The notes: a model not told the origin generated them from the sequence alone. Shown: positions 1-12,685, counted from the stretch's first letter. The stretch: DNA of 39,015 bases from Nitrococcus sp. (GCA_030452265.1 JAKDMQ010000005.1:1-39015); one strand, 5' to 3'. Translations and numbers: made by a program.

Positions 1-3000
1 AAGGAGCGCGAAGAGCGTGCCTTGCCCCCTCTGCCGGCGGTACAAGACGCGGCGGGGGAGGGTGTGCACGGCGAGCTCAATGCCCAGCGCGAGGCCGATC
101 GGATCGCCGTCAACCGGTTCGCCCCGCCCGGCGTGCTCATCAACGAGCAGCTGCAAATCCTGCAATTCCGCGGGTCCACCGGTGCCTACCTGCAACCGCC
201 CAGCGGCAAGGCAAGCTTCGATGTGCTCAAGATGGCGCGGCCAGGCCTGATGCTGCCACTGCGCGAGGCGATCAACCAAGCAAAGAAGGAGAATCAGCCT
301 GCGCGCAGGGATAACGTGCGGATCAAAGGCAACGGCGAGAGGCGCACGGCGAGCGTGGAGGTCATTCCGCTCAAAAACCTGCGCGAGCGCTGTTTCTTTG
401 TTCTGTTCGAGGACGCTCAAGGGGAGCACCGGCCCGCCGAGCCTAAGCCGGCTGCGGCCGAGCGCTTGCCGCCTGACGAAGCCTCCGAGCGCATCGGCGA
501 GCTCGAGACCGAGCTCGCCGAGACGCGCGACTACCTGCAATCCACGCAGGAGCAGCAGGAGGCAGCCAACGAGGAGCTGCAGGCGGTCAACGAGGAAGCC
601 CAGTCCGGCAACGAAGAGCTGCAGAGCATCAACGAGGAGCTGGAAACCTCCAAGGAAGAGCTCGAGTCATCCAACGAAGAGCTCGCCACCGTCAACGAGG
701 AGATGGTCAACCGCAACACCACCCTCGACCGTCTCAACAACGACCTGACCAATCTCCAGACCTCGATCCGGCTCACCATCGTGCTGCTCGGTCGCGACCT
801 GAGCATCCGCCGCTTCAGCGCCCATGCGGAAAAGGAGCTCGGACTGCGCGATAGCGACTTGGGCCGGCCCATTGGCCACATCCGCCACAATCTGGTGCTG
901 GACCCCGAGGCCGAGGAAACCGCCGCGCTCGACCTGGAGCACCACCTCGAGGAGGTCATCGCCAAGGTGCACGATGAGACGCTCGAGGTGCGGGACAAAG
1001 CCGGGCGCTGGTATTCCCTGCGCCTGCGCCCCTACAGGACCGTGGATAACAAGGTCGACGGCGCGGTCCTGGTCCTCATGGACATCGACGCACTCAAACG
1101 CAGCGAGCAGGCCATCGCCGTGGCACGCGATTACGCCGAGAACGTGGTCGAGACCGTGCGTGAGCCGCTGCTGGTGCTCGACGATGATCTGCGCGTGGAA
1201 AGCGCTAATCGCGCCTTCTACCGCACCTTCCGCGTCGCGCCCGCTGAGACGCACGGCAAGTTGATTTTCGAGCTCGGCAATCACCAATGGGACATCCCGC
1301 GCCTGCAGAAGCTGCTGGAGCAACTCCTACCGCAGAACACCAGCCTGGAGGACTTCGAGGTCGAGCACGACTTCGAGCAGGTGGGCCGGCGCACCATGCT
1401 GCTCAACGCCCGGCGCATCCTCGACCCGCAGCGAAAGACCCAGCGGATTCTGCTCGCCATCGAGGACGTGACCGAGCACAAAGCGGCGCAAGCGGCGTTG
1501 CGCGAGAGCGAAGCGCGCTTCCGTGAAATGATCGACGTCCTGCCCACGGCGATCTACACCACCGACACCGAGGGCCGCCTCACGCACTTCAACCCCGCCA
1601 CCGTCGAGCTCTCCGGGCACACGCCGAAGCTGGGCACGGATCAATGGTGCGTAAGCTGGAAGCTCTACCGTGCCGATGGCACCCCGATGCCGCACGCTGC
1701 CTGCGCCATGGCCGTCGCGCTCAGGGAGGAGCGCGCCATTCACGGCGAGGAAGCCATCCTCGAGCGCCCGGACGGCACGCGCCGCTGGTTCGTGCCCTAT
1801 CCGACGCCGCTGCGCGATGCCGGCGGCCGGGTGGTGGGCGGCATCAACATGCTGGTGGACATCACCGAGCGCAAGCGGGCGGAAGAGGCGAACGTCCGGC
1901 TGGCGGTTATCGTCGAATCATCGGACGATGTCATCGTCAGCAAAGACCTCGAGGGCATCATTCAGACTTGGAACGCCGGCGCGCAACGCACCTTTGGCTA
2001 CACGGCCGAGGAAGCGATCGGCCAGCCGATCACTATGCTCCTTCCGCCGGATCGCATCGGTGAAGAGCCAGGCATTCTGAAGCGCGTCCGCCGCGGCGAG
2101 CGCGTCGAACCTTTTGAAACGGTCCGCCGCCGCAAGGATGGCACGTTGGTGGACATCGCCGTCACCATTTCTCCCATCCTCGATGCGCAGGGCCGGGTTT
2201 TGGGCGCCTCGAAGATCGCGCGCGACATCACCGAGCGCAAGCGCGCCGAGGATAAGCTGCAGCGCTCCGAGCAGCGCTATCGCGGGCTGTTCGAGTCGGC
2301 CCGGGACGGCATCCTCATCCTCGACGCGCAGAACATGCGGATCACGGACGCCAATCCGTCCATGCGCAACCTGCTGAGCTACTCACTCGAACAGCTCGAG
2401 GGGAAAGAGCTTTGGGAGATCGGCCTGTTCCAGAACCAGGAGGAGAGCCTGGCCACCATACACAAGCTGCGGGAAGAGGGCTACGTGCGCCACGAGGATA
2501 TGACGCTCAGAAGCGCGCAGGGCGCAATCCAGAACGTGCAGCTCATCGGCAACATCTACCGGGATCACGGTCACGCGTTCGCCCAGTGCAACATCCGTGA
2601 CATCACCGAGCGCAAGCGCATGGAGCGGCAGATCCAGCAGCAGGCCGAAGAATTGGCCGCCGCCGGCCGGCGCAAGGACGAGTTCCTGGCGATGCTCTCC
2701 CACGAGCTGCGCAACCCCTTGGCGCCGATCCTGAACGCCCTGCAGCTGCTCGGGCAGGAACGGGACGAGAACGCGCTGCACCGCAGGGCCCGTGGCGTCA
2801 TCGAGCGGCAGGTGCGGCACCTGTCCCGCTTGGTCAATGAATTGCTGGATGTATCGCGCATCACCAGCGGGCGCATCCATCTGCATATCGAACGGCTGGC
2901 TGTCAACGCCGTCCTCGGGCGCGCCGTGGAGCGGGTGCGCCCTTCGATCGACCGCCGCGGGCAGGAACTCTCCCTCTCGCTGGCTCCGGACACAATATGG

Positions 3001-3828
3001 TTGGACGCCGACGCCACCCGGCTGGAGCAGGTCTTCGGTAACCTGCTCGACAACGCCTCGAAGTACAACGCCGATGACGGGCACATCACGCTCAGTGTCG
3101 AGCGAGACGACGGGCAGGCCATCATCCGGGTGCGCGACGAAGGCGAGGGCATCGATGCCGCTACGCTGTCTCACGTCTTCGAGCTGTTCAGCCAGGCGGA
3201 GCGCTCACTGGAGCGCTCCGCGGGCGGCCTGGGTATCGGCTTGGCGTTGGTCAAAAGCATCGTCGAGCTGCACCGCGGCAGCGTCGAAGTCCATAGCGAG
3301 GGCCTCGGGCAGGGCAGCGAGTTCGTCGTGCGGTTGCCGCTGGCGTCTTCACAGACACGACCGCAAGCGGCCGCCGCGCCGCCCGATACACCGACCGATG
3401 GTGATTCCCACCTGCGGGTGCTGGTGGTCGATGACAGCGCGGACGCGGCCAACATGGCAACGCTGCTGCTGCGCGCGTGGGGCCATGAGGTGCGCGTGGC
3501 CTGCGACGGCCCCGACGCCTTGCAACGGGCGGCGGAGTTCTGCCCGCAGGTGATCCTGTTGGACATCGGACTGCCCGGCATGGACGGCTTTGAGGTCGCT
3601 CGCTCGATCCGGCAGGACCCGCAGTTCGAGGGCGTGCGCCTCGTGGCCATCACCGGCTACGGCCAGGACAGCGATCGGCAACGTTCTAAGGAGGCGGGGT
3701 TCGATGATCACTTGGTCAAACCGGTCGAAGTTTCCGACCTCAAAGCGCTGCTGGGCGGATTTCGGCAAGAAGCGGTGGACCCAGAGATGGACCCCGGTCT
3801 GCGCGGGGTGACGAGTAAATCAGCCTAG
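1..3828 (+). CDS. Multi-PAS hybrid sensor histidine kinase, C-terminal part of a probable CheB/CheR/PAS fusion; 5' end truncated by window edge
   Basis: Reading frame is open from base 1. Coiled-coil heptads (NEELQAVNEEAQSGNEELQSINEELETSKEELESSNEELATVNEE), several PAS/PAC blocks ending DITERKRAE, HisKA motif RRKDEFLAMLSHELRNPLAPI, HATPase motif and C-terminal REC domain (VLVVDDSADAANMATLLL...VILLDIGLPGMDGFEVA). Confidence 0.9.
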   Translation, partial: KEREERALPPLPAVQDAAGEGVHGELNAQREADRIAVNRFAPPGVLINEQLQILQFRGSTGAYLQPPSGKASFDVLKMARPGLMLPLREAINQAKKENQPARRDNVRIKGNGERRTASVEVIPLKNLRERCFFVLFEDAQGEHRPAEPKPAAAERLPPDEASERIGELETELAETRDYLQSTQEQQEAANEELQAVNEEAQSGNEELQSINEELETSKEELESSNEELATVNEEMVNRNTTLDRLNNDLTNLQTSIRLTIVLLGRDLSIRRFSAHAEKELGLRDSDLGRPIGHIRHNLVLDPEAEETAALDLEHHLEEVIAKVHDETLEVRDKAGRWYSLRLRPYRTVDNKVDGAVLVLMDIDALKRSEQAIAVARDYAENVVETVREPLLVLDDDLRVESANRAFYRTFRVAPAETHGKLIFELGNHQWDIPRLQKLLEQLLPQNTSLEDFEVEHDFEQVGRRTMLLNARRILDPQRKTQRILLAIEDVTEHKAAQAALRESEARFREMIDVLPTAIYTTDTEGRLTHFNPATVELSGHTPKLGTDQWCVSWKLYRADGTPMPHAACAMAVALREERAIHGEEAILERPDGTRRWFVPYPTPLRDAGGRVVGGINMLVDITERKRAEEANVRLAVIVESSDDVIVSKDLEGIIQTWNAGAQRTFGYTAEEAIGQPITMLLPPDRIGEEPGILKRVRRGERVEPFETVRRRKDGTLVDIAVTISPILDAQGRVLGASKIARDITERKRAEDKLQRSEQRYRGLFESARDGILILDAQNMRITDANPSMRNLLSYSLEQLEGKELWEIGLFQNQEESLATIHKLREEGYVRHEDMTLRSAQGAIQNVQLIGNIYRDHGHAFAQCNIRDITERKRMERQIQQQAEELAAAGRRKDEFLAMLSHELRNPLAPILNALQLLGQERDENALHRRARGVIERQVRHLSRLVNELLDVSRITSGRIHLHIERLAVNAVLGRAVERVRPSIDRRGQELSLSLAPDTIWLDADATRLEQVFGNLLDNASKYNADDGHITLSVERDDGQAIIRVRDEGEGIDAATLSHVFELFSQAERSLERSAGGLGIGLALVKSIVELHRGSVEVHSEGLGQGSEFVVRLPLASSQTRPQAAAAPPDTPTDGDSHLRVLVVDDSADAANMATLLLRAWGHEVRVACDGPDALQRAAEFCPQVILLDIGLPGMDGFEVARSIRQDPQFEGVRLVAITGYGQDSDRQRSKEAGFDDHLVKPVEVSDLKALLGGFRQEAVDPEMDPGLRGVTSKSA

Positions 3829-3896
3829 CGGATTGATCAGCTTACCGAAAGAAACGCTGTTGGGTTGTTGCAGAACGCCAACCACCTGCGGCCCTA

Positions 3897-5267
3897 TCAG
3901 CCCTCTGGCTTTGGCTTCTTCTTGGGTCGCTGCCAGCCGGCCAAGGTCTTCTGCAACGTACCCGAGAGGGTGAGCTCATCCGCCGGCGCATCACGGCGGA
4001 TCGTAGAACCGGCACCGATGGTAGCGCGGCGACCGATCCGCACCGGCGCAACCAACTGCGTGCCGGAGCCGATAAACGCATCATCTTCGATCACGGTACG
4101 GTGCTTATTCACCCCATCGTAGTTGCAGGTAATGGTACCGGCACCCACGTTGACACCCACACCGAGCTCGGTATCACCGATATAGGACAGATGGTTGACC
4201 TTGGAGCCGATACCGATGGCCGCATTCTTGGTTTCAACGAAATTACCTATCTTGGCGCCAGCGGCCATCCGAGTACCCGCTCGCAGGCGGGCAAAGGGGC
4301 CCACTTGGCTCTCGGCATCGATTATCGCGCCCTCGATATCGCAATGCGCGGCGATGCGCGCGTTCGCACCGATTCGGCTGTCGCGAATGCAGCAATTCGG
4401 CCCGATCGAAACCCCATCGGCGATCTCAACCTCGCCCGCGAAAATACAGTTGACGTCGATCGTGACATCGGTGCCGCAGACGAGCTGGCCGCGGACATCG
4501 AAGCGTGCCGGATCCATGAGGCTGACCCCAGCGCGCATCAGCCGATGCGCTTCACGCTGCTGGTAGGCCCGTTCGACTAACGCCAGCTGGGCGCGATCAT
4601 TGACGCCCTGCACCTCGAGCGGATCGCTCATCGCTAGAGGAGATACGCCGACACCATGCTCTCGCGCAAGCGCAATGACATCCGTGAGGTAATGCTCGCC
4701 TTGGGCGTTATCGCGCCGCACCTCGTTGAGCCAGCCACGTACCCTCGCGGCGGGCAGGCAGAGGATACCGGTGTTGACCTCCTGAATGGCGCGCTGCGCC
4801 TCATCGGCGTCGCGTTCCTCAACAATTGCTTCCACCTGACCGGATGAATCCCGCACAATCCGACCATAGCCACCAGGGTCGGCGAGCACCACCGTGAGCA
4901 AGCCTACGTTGTCACCGGCAGTCTGCCTGAGCCACTGCAACGTCTGTGTGCGAATCAGCGGCACATCACCACAGCCTACGAGGATCTGGTGCTCATCGGC
5001 AATCGCGGGCAGCGCTCGTTGCAGCGCATGGCCTGTTCCGAGCGGCTCCGTCTGCTCCACCCAATGAATATCCTGCGCGGGCAGCGCCGAGCGCAGCCGG
5101 GCTCCATCGCGACCATGAACGACGTATAGGGCATCGGGGTGCAGCGCTCGCGCAGCATTGAGCACGTAGCCGAGCATCGCTCGCCCGCCAATTGGATGGA
5201 GTACCTTGGGCAGGCTCGAGCGCATCCGGGTTCCCTGCCCGGCAGCGAGTACAACCACGCTGAGCAT
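3897..5267 (-). CDS. glmU: Bifunctional UDP-GlcNAc pyrophosphorylase / glucosamine-1-phosphate acetyltransferase
   Basis: MLSVVVLAAGQGTRMRSSLPKVLHPIGGRAML N-terminus, left-handed beta-helix C-terminal half (NVGAGTITCNYDGVNKHRTVIEDDAFIGSGTQLVAPV), and position next to atpC. Confidence 0.97.
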   Translation of the reverse strand: MLSVVVLAAGQGTRMRSSLPKVLHPIGGRAMLGYVLNAARALHPDALYVVHGRDGARLRSALPAQDIHWVEQTEPLGTGHALQRALPAIADEHQILVGCGDVPLIRTQTLQWLRQTAGDNVGLLTVVLADPGGYGRIVRDSSGQVEAIVEERDADEAQRAIQEVNTGILCLPAARVRGWLNEVRRDNAQGEHYLTDVIALAREHGVGVSPLAMSDPLEVQGVNDRAQLALVERAYQQREAHRLMRAGVSLMDPARFDVRGQLVCGTDVTIDVNCIFAGEVEIADGVSIGPNCCIRDSRIGANARIAAHCDIEGAIIDAESQVGPFARLRAGTRMAAGAKIGNFVETKNAAIGIGSKVNHLSYIGDTELGVGVNVGAGTITCNYDGVNKHRTVIEDDAFIGSGTQLVAPVRIGRRATIGAGSTIRRDAPADELTLSGTLQKTLAGWQRPKKKPKPEG

Positions 5268-5386
5268 TGCTTGGCGATCCTCCCTTCGCCCGGCGCCGGC
5301 TCTACACCGGCTTAGCGAATTTACCTCGCGCGGGTCAACCGCAGAATCTAGATCCGAGAGTTGATTTTGGCGCCGTTACCACAACC

Positions 5387-5809
5387 CTACGCGCGGCGGC
5401 GCCGTAGCCGCTCCACGGTACGCAGCTGCGCCACGGCCTGCGCAAGCTCCGCCTGGGCGCGCGCGTAGTCAATCTGCGACTGGCGGTCCTGCATCGCCTG
5501 CTCGGCGCGCTCCTTGGCCGCAAGCGCCGCCGCCTCATCCACATCATGGGCACGCAGCGCACTATCGGAAAGCACGGTCACGACGTGCGGCTGAACCTCG
5601 AGGATACCGCCCGAGATATAAAAGGCTTCCTCCTGGCCCTCGGTGGGCTGCACTCGGACCTCGCCCGGCCGCAGCGTCGTGATCAGCGGAGCATGCCGCG
5701 GCGTGATTCCCACCTCTCCCATCGCCGCCGGGGCGAACACCATTACCGCCTGACCGGAGAAAATGGCCGTTTCACTGCTAACGATGTCCACATGCATGGT
5801 CATAGCCAT
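5387..5809 (-). CDS. atpC: F1Fo ATP synthase subunit epsilon
   Basis: [49 protein letters not shown]; operon position. Confidence 0.96.
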   Translation of the reverse strand: MAMTMHVDIVSSETAIFSGQAVMVFAPAAMGEVGITPRHAPLITTLRPGEVRVQPTEGQEEAFYISGGILEVQPHVVTVLSDSALRAHDVDEAAALAAKERAEQAMQDRQSQIDYARAQAELAQAVAQLRTVERLRRRRA

Positions 5810-5944
5810 ATTTGTACTCCTCGCAGAGCGCTAGCAACGTGCTGGAAGTCGCTTCTCCGGCACCTATGCCATGATCCAACATTCGGTAGTGCCCCATACA
5901 CAATCTCCGGACCCACAACGAACCGCATCACCCCCGGCGGGCAG

Positions 5945-7396
<1,452 letters not shown>

Positions 7397-7428
7397 TCAA
7401 TGCCGCCAACAGCCGGATCGGGCCAGCC

Positions 7429-8289
7429 CTATACGGCCGCCGCACCCGCGACAATTTCGGACAGCTCCTTGGTGATCGCCGCTTGCCTCGCCTTGTTATA
7501 GGCAAGCTGCAGCTCGTCGATGAGATTGCCGGCATTATCGGACGCCGCTTTCATCGCGACCATCCGCGCGGCCTGCTCGCAGGCAATATTCTCGACCACG
7601 CCATGATAGACCAATGCCTCTACGTAACGGGTCAACACATGCTCGAGCACTTCCCTTGCATCCGGCTCGTAGAGGTAGTCCCAATAGTGTTTGAGCTCTT
7701 GCTCTTCGGAGGCGATCAACGGCAACAGTTGCTCGACCTCGGGGCGTTGCGTCATGGAATTGATGAATCGGTTGTATACCAGATAAAGCCGGTCGATGCG
7801 TCCCTCGCTGTAGGCATCGAGCGCTACCTTTACCGCGCCGACGACATCGCCCGCCTCCGGCGCATCGCCCAAATGCGTCGTCTGCGCGATGATGTTCGCA
7901 CGCGTGCGGCGCAAAAACATGGCCGCCTTGTTGCCGATGACGCAGAAGTCCATGTCCACGTTCTGCTCACGCCAAGGCTGCATCTCTCTTAGCAGGTGGC
8001 GGAATTGATTTGCGTTCAACCCGCCGCACAGCCCGCGATCACTAGAGATAAGGATGAATGCCACCCGGCGCGCGTCGCGCTCTAGCATAAACGGATGCTT
8101 GTACCCCGGGTGCGCGTTCGCGATGTGCCCGATCACCGTGCGCAGCTTATCGGCATAGGGCCGCGCCGCGCTCATACGCTCTTGGGCGCGGCGCATTTTA
8201 CTCGCCGCCACCATCTCCATGGCGCGTGTGATTTTCTGCGTGTTCTGAATACTGCGAATCTTGGTTCGAATCTCTTTCCCGGCCGCCAT
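7429..8289 (-). CDS. atpG: F1Fo ATP synthase subunit gamma
   Basis: [36 protein letters not shown] and [27 protein letters not shown]. Confidence 0.98.
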   Translation of the reverse strand: MAAGKEIRTKIRSIQNTQKITRAMEMVAASKMRRAQERMSAARPYADKLRTVIGHIANAHPGYKHPFMLERDARRVAFILISSDRGLCGGLNANQFRHLLREMQPWREQNVDMDFCVIGNKAAMFLRRTRANIIAQTTHLGDAPEAGDVVGAVKVALDAYSEGRIDRLYLVYNRFINSMTQRPEVEQLLPLIASEEQELKHYWDYLYEPDAREVLEHVLTRYVEALVYHGVVENIACEQAARMVAMKAASDNAGNLIDELQLAYNKARQAAITKELSEIVAGAAAV

Positions 8290-8378
8290 GGCTCACCTAA
8301 TGATTGCTTATCCCTATCGCCGCCCACGCGGCGCGTGCACAAGCCCCAGACCATGCGCTCCCGCGGGCACGCGCAGGA

Positions 8379-9920
8379 TCACCAGGAATGTCTTTGCTTG
8401 AAGTCCTCGAGTGCTTGCTTGAGCTTGGATTCCACCTCATCGGTAAGCTGCGGTTTTTCATTGATCTCGCGCATCAGACCCGCCTGCTCCGAATCCATGT
8501 ACGCCTGCAGCGCCGCTTCGAAATCACCGATCTTGGTCAGCTCCACGTCCTCGAGGTAACCGCGGTCGACCGCAAACAGCGAGGTCGCCATGGCTGCTAC
8601 GCTCATCGGCGAGTACTGTTTTTGCTTCATGAGCTCTGTGACCCGCTGGCCGTGCTCGAGCTGTCGGCGCGTGGTCTCATCGAGATCCGATGCGAACTGC
8701 GCGAAAGCAGCGAGCTCGCGGTACTGCGCTAAGGCTAGGCGCACGCCGCCGCCAAGCTTTTTTATGATCCCGGTCTGCGCCGCGCCGCCCACCCGGGACA
8801 CCGAAAGACCGGCGTTGATTGCCGGGCGAACGCCGGCATTGAATAGGTCCGTTTCGAGAAAGATCTGACCATCGGTGATCGAGATGACGTTGGTCGGGAC
8901 GAAGGCGGAAACGTCGCCCGCTTGCGTCTCGATGATCGGCAGCGCGGTAAGGGAACCGGTACGCCCCTTGACCTTGCCGTTGGTGCGCTTCTCCACGTCG
9001 GCGGCGTTGATGCGTGCCGCGCGCTCGAGCAGCCGCGAGTGAAGATAGAACACGTCGCCAGGATAGGCCTCACGCCCGGGCGGGCGCCGTAGCAGCAGCG
9101 ACACCTGCCGATAGGCCCAGGCTTGTTTGGTCAGGTCATCGAAGATGATCAGCGCATCTTCACCCCGATCGCGGAAATACTCTCCCATGCTGCAGCCCGA
9201 ATAGGGCGCGATATACTGCATCGCCGCGGATTCCGCCGCCGTCGCCGCGACCACAATCGTGTGCTCCAGCGCGCCATGTTCTTCGAGCTTGCGCACCACC
9301 GCCGCGACAGACGATGCCTTCTGGCCCACCGCGACGTAGATGCATTTGATCCCCGTCCCCTTCTGATTGATGATCGCATCCACCGCGACCGCCGTCTTGC
9401 CGGTCTGGCGGTCGCCAATGATCAGCTCACGCTGGCCGCGACCGATCGGCACCATCGCATCAATCGCCTTGAGGCCGGTCTGCACCGGCTCGCTCACCGA
9501 TTGGCGCGAAATCACGCCGGGCGCGACCTTCTCGATCGGTGATGTGCCCTCCTGCCCGATTTCCCCTTTGCCGTCGATCGGCTGGCCGAGCGCATTTACC
9601 ACTCGTCCGAGCAAGCCCGGTCCGACTGGAACCTCGATAATTCGCCCGGTGCATTTGACGACATCGCCTTCTTTTATGTGCTCATAGTCGCCGAGAATGA
9701 CTGCGCCGACCGAATCGCGCTCGAGGTTGAGCGCTAGCCCGTAGGTTGCACGCGGAAACTCGATCATCTCCCCCTGCATGACATCCCTCAGGCCGTGCAG
9801 CCGAGCGATGCCGTCCGTGAGCGTGACTACGGTGCCTACGCTGCGGGCCTCTACATCGACATCAAAGCGCTCGATCTTCTGCTTGATAAGATCGCTGATT
9901 TCCGTCGCACTGAGTTGCAT
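8379..9920 (-). CDS. atpA: F1Fo ATP synthase subunit alpha
   Basis: [37 protein letters not shown] Walker [30 protein letters not shown]. Confidence 0.98.
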   Translation of the reverse strand: MQLSATEISDLIKQKIERFDVDVEARSVGTVVTLTDGIARLHGLRDVMQGEMIEFPRATYGLALNLERDSVGAVILGDYEHIKEGDVVKCTGRIIEVPVGPGLLGRVVNALGQPIDGKGEIGQEGTSPIEKVAPGVISRQSVSEPVQTGLKAIDAMVPIGRGQRELIIGDRQTGKTAVAVDAIINQKGTGIKCIYVAVGQKASSVAAVVRKLEEHGALEHTIVVAATAAESAAMQYIAPYSGCSMGEYFRDRGEDALIIFDDLTKQAWAYRQVSLLLRRPPGREAYPGDVFYLHSRLLERAARINAADVEKRTNGKVKGRTGSLTALPIIETQAGDVSAFVPTNVISITDGQIFLETDLFNAGVRPAINAGLSVSRVGGAAQTGIIKKLGGGVRLALAQYRELAAFAQFASDLDETTRRQLEHGQRVTELMKQKQYSPMSVAAMATSLFAVDRGYLEDVELTKIGDFEAALQAYMDSEQAGLMREINEKPQLTDEVESKLKQALEDFKQRHSW

Positions 9921-9987
9921 GATTGCCCTTCTATTACGGGAACAATTAAGGCAGCGGCTTGCTCCAACCGCCTACCAACGCGTTGCG

Positions 9988-10518
9988 CTAGCCCAATTCC
10001 TGAGCAAGCTGCTGCAGCCGTCCGCGCAGCGAGGCATCGATGACGAGGTCACCGGCGCGGATGATCACGCCACCGATAATCGACTGATCGACTCGGACCG
10101 TGAGATCCACCTCCCGGTCAAGGCGCTTTGCCATCGCTTGCGAAATCGCATTGGCGTACTTTGGTGAGAGCTTGAATGCCGAGACGACTTCGACCGGGGT
10201 TTTACCCGCCGCCTCGCGCCGCTGCGCTTCGAAGAGCTCGGTGATATCCGCCACCAAAGTCAGACGCCCGTGATACACCAACACCTTGACGAAGTTGCCG
10301 GCCGTCTTTGAAAACACCTCACCGCCGACGCTTGCGATCAGCTCCACGAGCTTGGCCCGTTCCACCCGCGGGTTGGCAATGATATCCGCCATGGCGGGAT
10401 TCGCTACCACGGCGCGGAGCAATGCCAGCATCTCTGACCACTGCTCCAGTGCTCCTTCCTCTTGTGCCTGGCGAAAAGCCGCGATTGCATAAGGACGTGC
10501 GGTGCTTGTGTCTGACAT
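9988..10518 (-). CDS. atpH: F1Fo ATP synthase subunit delta
   Basis: TARPYAIAAFRQAQEEGALEQWSEML and C-terminal IIGGVIIRAGDLVIDASLRGRLQQLAQEL. Confidence 0.96.
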   Translation of the reverse strand: MSDTSTARPYAIAAFRQAQEEGALEQWSEMLALLRAVVANPAMADIIANPRVERAKLVELIASVGGEVFSKTAGNFVKVLVYHGRLTLVADITELFEAQRREAAGKTPVEVVSAFKLSPKYANAISQAMAKRLDREVDLTVRVDQSIIGGVIIRAGDLVIDASLRGRLQQLAQELG

Positions 10519-10527
10519 ATCCTCGCC

Positions 10528-11001
10528 CTAGAGCTGTGTGGCGAGCTTCTCTAGCACATCTTCGTTCGCCGCGGCGTCGACCTCGCGCTTGAGCACCCGC
10601 TCGGCGCCTTGGATTGCCAATGCCACGACCTGACGGCGCAGGTCTTCCCGCGCGACGTTCATTTGCTGCTCGATCTCCGAGTGCGCCGACACAATGATGC
10701 GCTCACCCTCGCCGCGGGCGTCTACTTTCGCCGCGTCGATGATCTCATCGGCGCGGCGCTGAGCGCTCGCGATGATCTCACTGGCCTGTTCTTTTGCCTC
10801 GCGCAGCGCTTCGCGCGCGCGCTTTTCCGCAAGCTCCAGGTGATGCTCGCCCCGCTCGGCCGCCGCAAGCCCGTCGGCAATCCGCTTCTTACGCTCGTCC
10901 ATGACGCCCAGTAATGGGCCCCACAGCCAGCGCTTGAGTACCCAGATCAGCGTCAGAAAGACCGCAATCTGGACAATTAGGGTTCCGGTAATGGCTACCA
11001 T
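10528..11001 (-). CDS. atpF: F1Fo ATP synthase subunit b
   Basis: Single N-terminal TM followed by a long charged helix (VMDERKKRIADGLAAAERGEHHLELAEKRAREALREAKEQASEIIASAQRRADEII). Confidence 0.96.
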   Translation of the reverse strand: MVAITGTLIVQIAVFLTLIWVLKRWLWGPLLGVMDERKKRIADGLAAAERGEHHLELAEKRAREALREAKEQASEIIASAQRRADEIIDAAKVDARGEGERIIVSAHSEIEQQMNVAREDLRRQVVALAIQGAERVLKREVDAAANEDVLEKLATQL

Positions 11002-11036
11002 GGTGCTCCCTATTCAGGCCTAGCCGTATCGACTCA

Positions 11037-11336
11037 TCAACCCGCGCCCGTCAGCTTTGCCGCGGTGCTCATGAAAGTACCGACGAACGGGTTCGCGAAT
11101 AGGAACCACATCGCTACACCAAACAGGATGAATGGAAAGGACTCCATCAGGCCGGCGAAGATGAACATGTTCACCATCAACGGGCCACGCAATTCGGGCT
11201 GACGCGCGATCCCCTCAAGCGTCTTGGCACAGATCAGGCCCCAGCCGATGGCCGAGCCCAGGCCTGCCGCGGCGAGCATGACGCCGACGCCGATGGCCGT
11301 GCCCGTAACGATTTGTGCGATAAGACTGGCATCCAC
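11037..11336 (-). CDS. atpE: F1Fo ATP synthase subunit c
   Basis: Two TM helices around the polar loop EGIARQPEL; conserved carboxylate in GLMESFPFI. Confidence 0.96.
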   Translation of the reverse strand: MDASLIAQIVTGTAIGVGVMLAAAGLGSAIGWGLICAKTLEGIARQPELRGPLMVNMFIFAGLMESFPFILFGVAMWFLFANPFVGTFMSTAAKLTGAG

Positions 11337-11400
11337 TTTTGTTTACTCCTTGGTCATCGAATGGAGATTGTCAAATTGACCCGGCCGCAATGATTGAATA

Positions 11401-12282
11401 TCAATGCTCCGCCACCTGCTGGGCCATCCCCAGGTAGACGATCGCAAGCACGCCGAAAATAAATGCCTGCAAGGCGGCGATCAGAAGATCAAACAGGCTC
11501 CACAGCACTCCGGTCACAAAATGTGTTGGTGCCCACCAAAGCACGCTTGCCGAGAGCGGCTGCAGCGCGGAGAAGGTCAGCAACGCAAGCAGCGCAAAAA
11601 TCAGCTCCCCGGCGAACATGTTGCCGAACAGTCGCAGCGCTAGACTCACCGGCTTGGACAGATCATCAATCAAGGTCGTGAGGATATTGGCCGGGCCACC
11701 GTACTTGCCGTAGGGATGAAACAACATCCGCTTGACATAGCCCTCCGCTCCATTGGCCTTGAACTGATAAGCAACCATCAGCACAAACACCACGATTGCC
11801 ATAGCGAACGGTACATCCAGCGTGGCCGTCGGTACATGGCGAAAATACACGTTCTCAACGCCGAACAGTGCGCCGATACCTCCGGCAATGAAGGAGATCA
11901 GGTCCACCGGAATGAGATCCATAGCGTTCATCAGGAATACCCAAATGAAAATCGTGATGGCCATGGCACCCACATAATGGTTCGCCTTGGGGAAAGTTAC
12001 ATGGATCTGCTCGTTGATGTACTCGATGATGAACTCGAGCGCGTACTGCAAACGCCCGGGTGTGCCTACAGTCCAGTGGCGGCGCATAAACCAGGCAAAA
12101 ACGCCCAGGCCGACCGCGAAAAATCCCGAAACTATGATTACGTCAATATTGAACGCACTAAAATCCACCAAACCACTAGGTGCATGTGTCTTTGGATTAC
12201 AGCCTATGCACCAGTTGGTCAGGTGATGAGTGATGTACTCACCGGAGGTCTCGCCGCCACCGTCCGCCATATGTCTCCGCAT
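11401..12282 (-). CDS. atpB: F1Fo ATP synthase subunit a
   Basis: Multi-TM; SLALRLFGNMFAGELIFALLALL motif; operon position. Confidence 0.97.
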   Translation of the reverse strand: MRRHMADGGGETSGEYITHHLTNWCIGCNPKTHAPSGLVDFSAFNIDVIIVSGFFAVGLGVFAWFMRRHWTVGTPGRLQYALEFIIEYINEQIHVTFPKANHYVGAMAITIFIWVFLMNAMDLIPVDLISFIAGGIGALFGVENVYFRHVPTATLDVPFAMAIVVFVLMVAYQFKANGAEGYVKRMLFHPYGKYGGPANILTTLIDDLSKPVSLALRLFGNMFAGELIFALLALLTFSALQPLSASVLWWAPTHFVTGVLWSLFDLLIAALQAFIFGVLAIVYLGMAQQVAEH

Positions 12283-12289
12283 GCCTCCG

Positions 12290-12685
12290 TCAAGTCCGGG
12301 TCTGTCCCCGAAGCGAACCCGCTGTCAAATAGTAGGCAACTTCCGCGCCGACAAACCCCGCAATCAAAGCCAGTGGCGCAAGCTCGAGCACGGCCAGCGC
12401 CAGCGCAAAGGCTGCCGCCACAAACAGCCCGCGCTCGAGCGTGCTCAAGTACAGCCCCGCAATGCCCGCCCCGGGTCTCGAGGCGCGAGTGACTCGCCAG
12501 GCAAGCAGCAGCGCAACGACCATTGCCATGGCGCCACCGTACAACACCGACCACACCGCCATCGGCGAGCGCATCGATACGTAAAAGCCAAGCGCGATTG
12601 CGAGCGTTGCCGCTGTCTGGATCCCAATCAACCGCACGAGAACGTTACGCATCTGTGCCTGTGGCCACGGCACGCGTGCCGTCAC
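12290..12685 (-). CDS. atpI: ATP synthase protein I-like membrane protein
   Basis: ~131 aa, hydrophobic, first gene of the atp operon just upstream of atpB. Confidence 0.82.
   Translation of the reverse strand: MTARVPWPQAQMRNVLVRLIGIQTAATLAIALGFYVSMRSPMAVWSVLYGGAMAMVVALLLAWRVTRASRPGAGIAGLYLSTLERGLFVAAAFALALAVLELAPLALIAGFVGAEVAYYLTAGSLRGQTRT

Noticed and set aside
538-708. Tandem-like nucleotide repetition (gaggagct/aacgaag units) in the kinase gene
   Set aside because: Explained by heptad repeats of the coiled-coil signal helix, not a DNA repeat element.
531-3768. Multiple long minus-strand and alternate-frame ORFs inside the histidine kinase
   Set aside because: High GC3 content produces long shadow ORFs; the + frame has clear domain content throughout.
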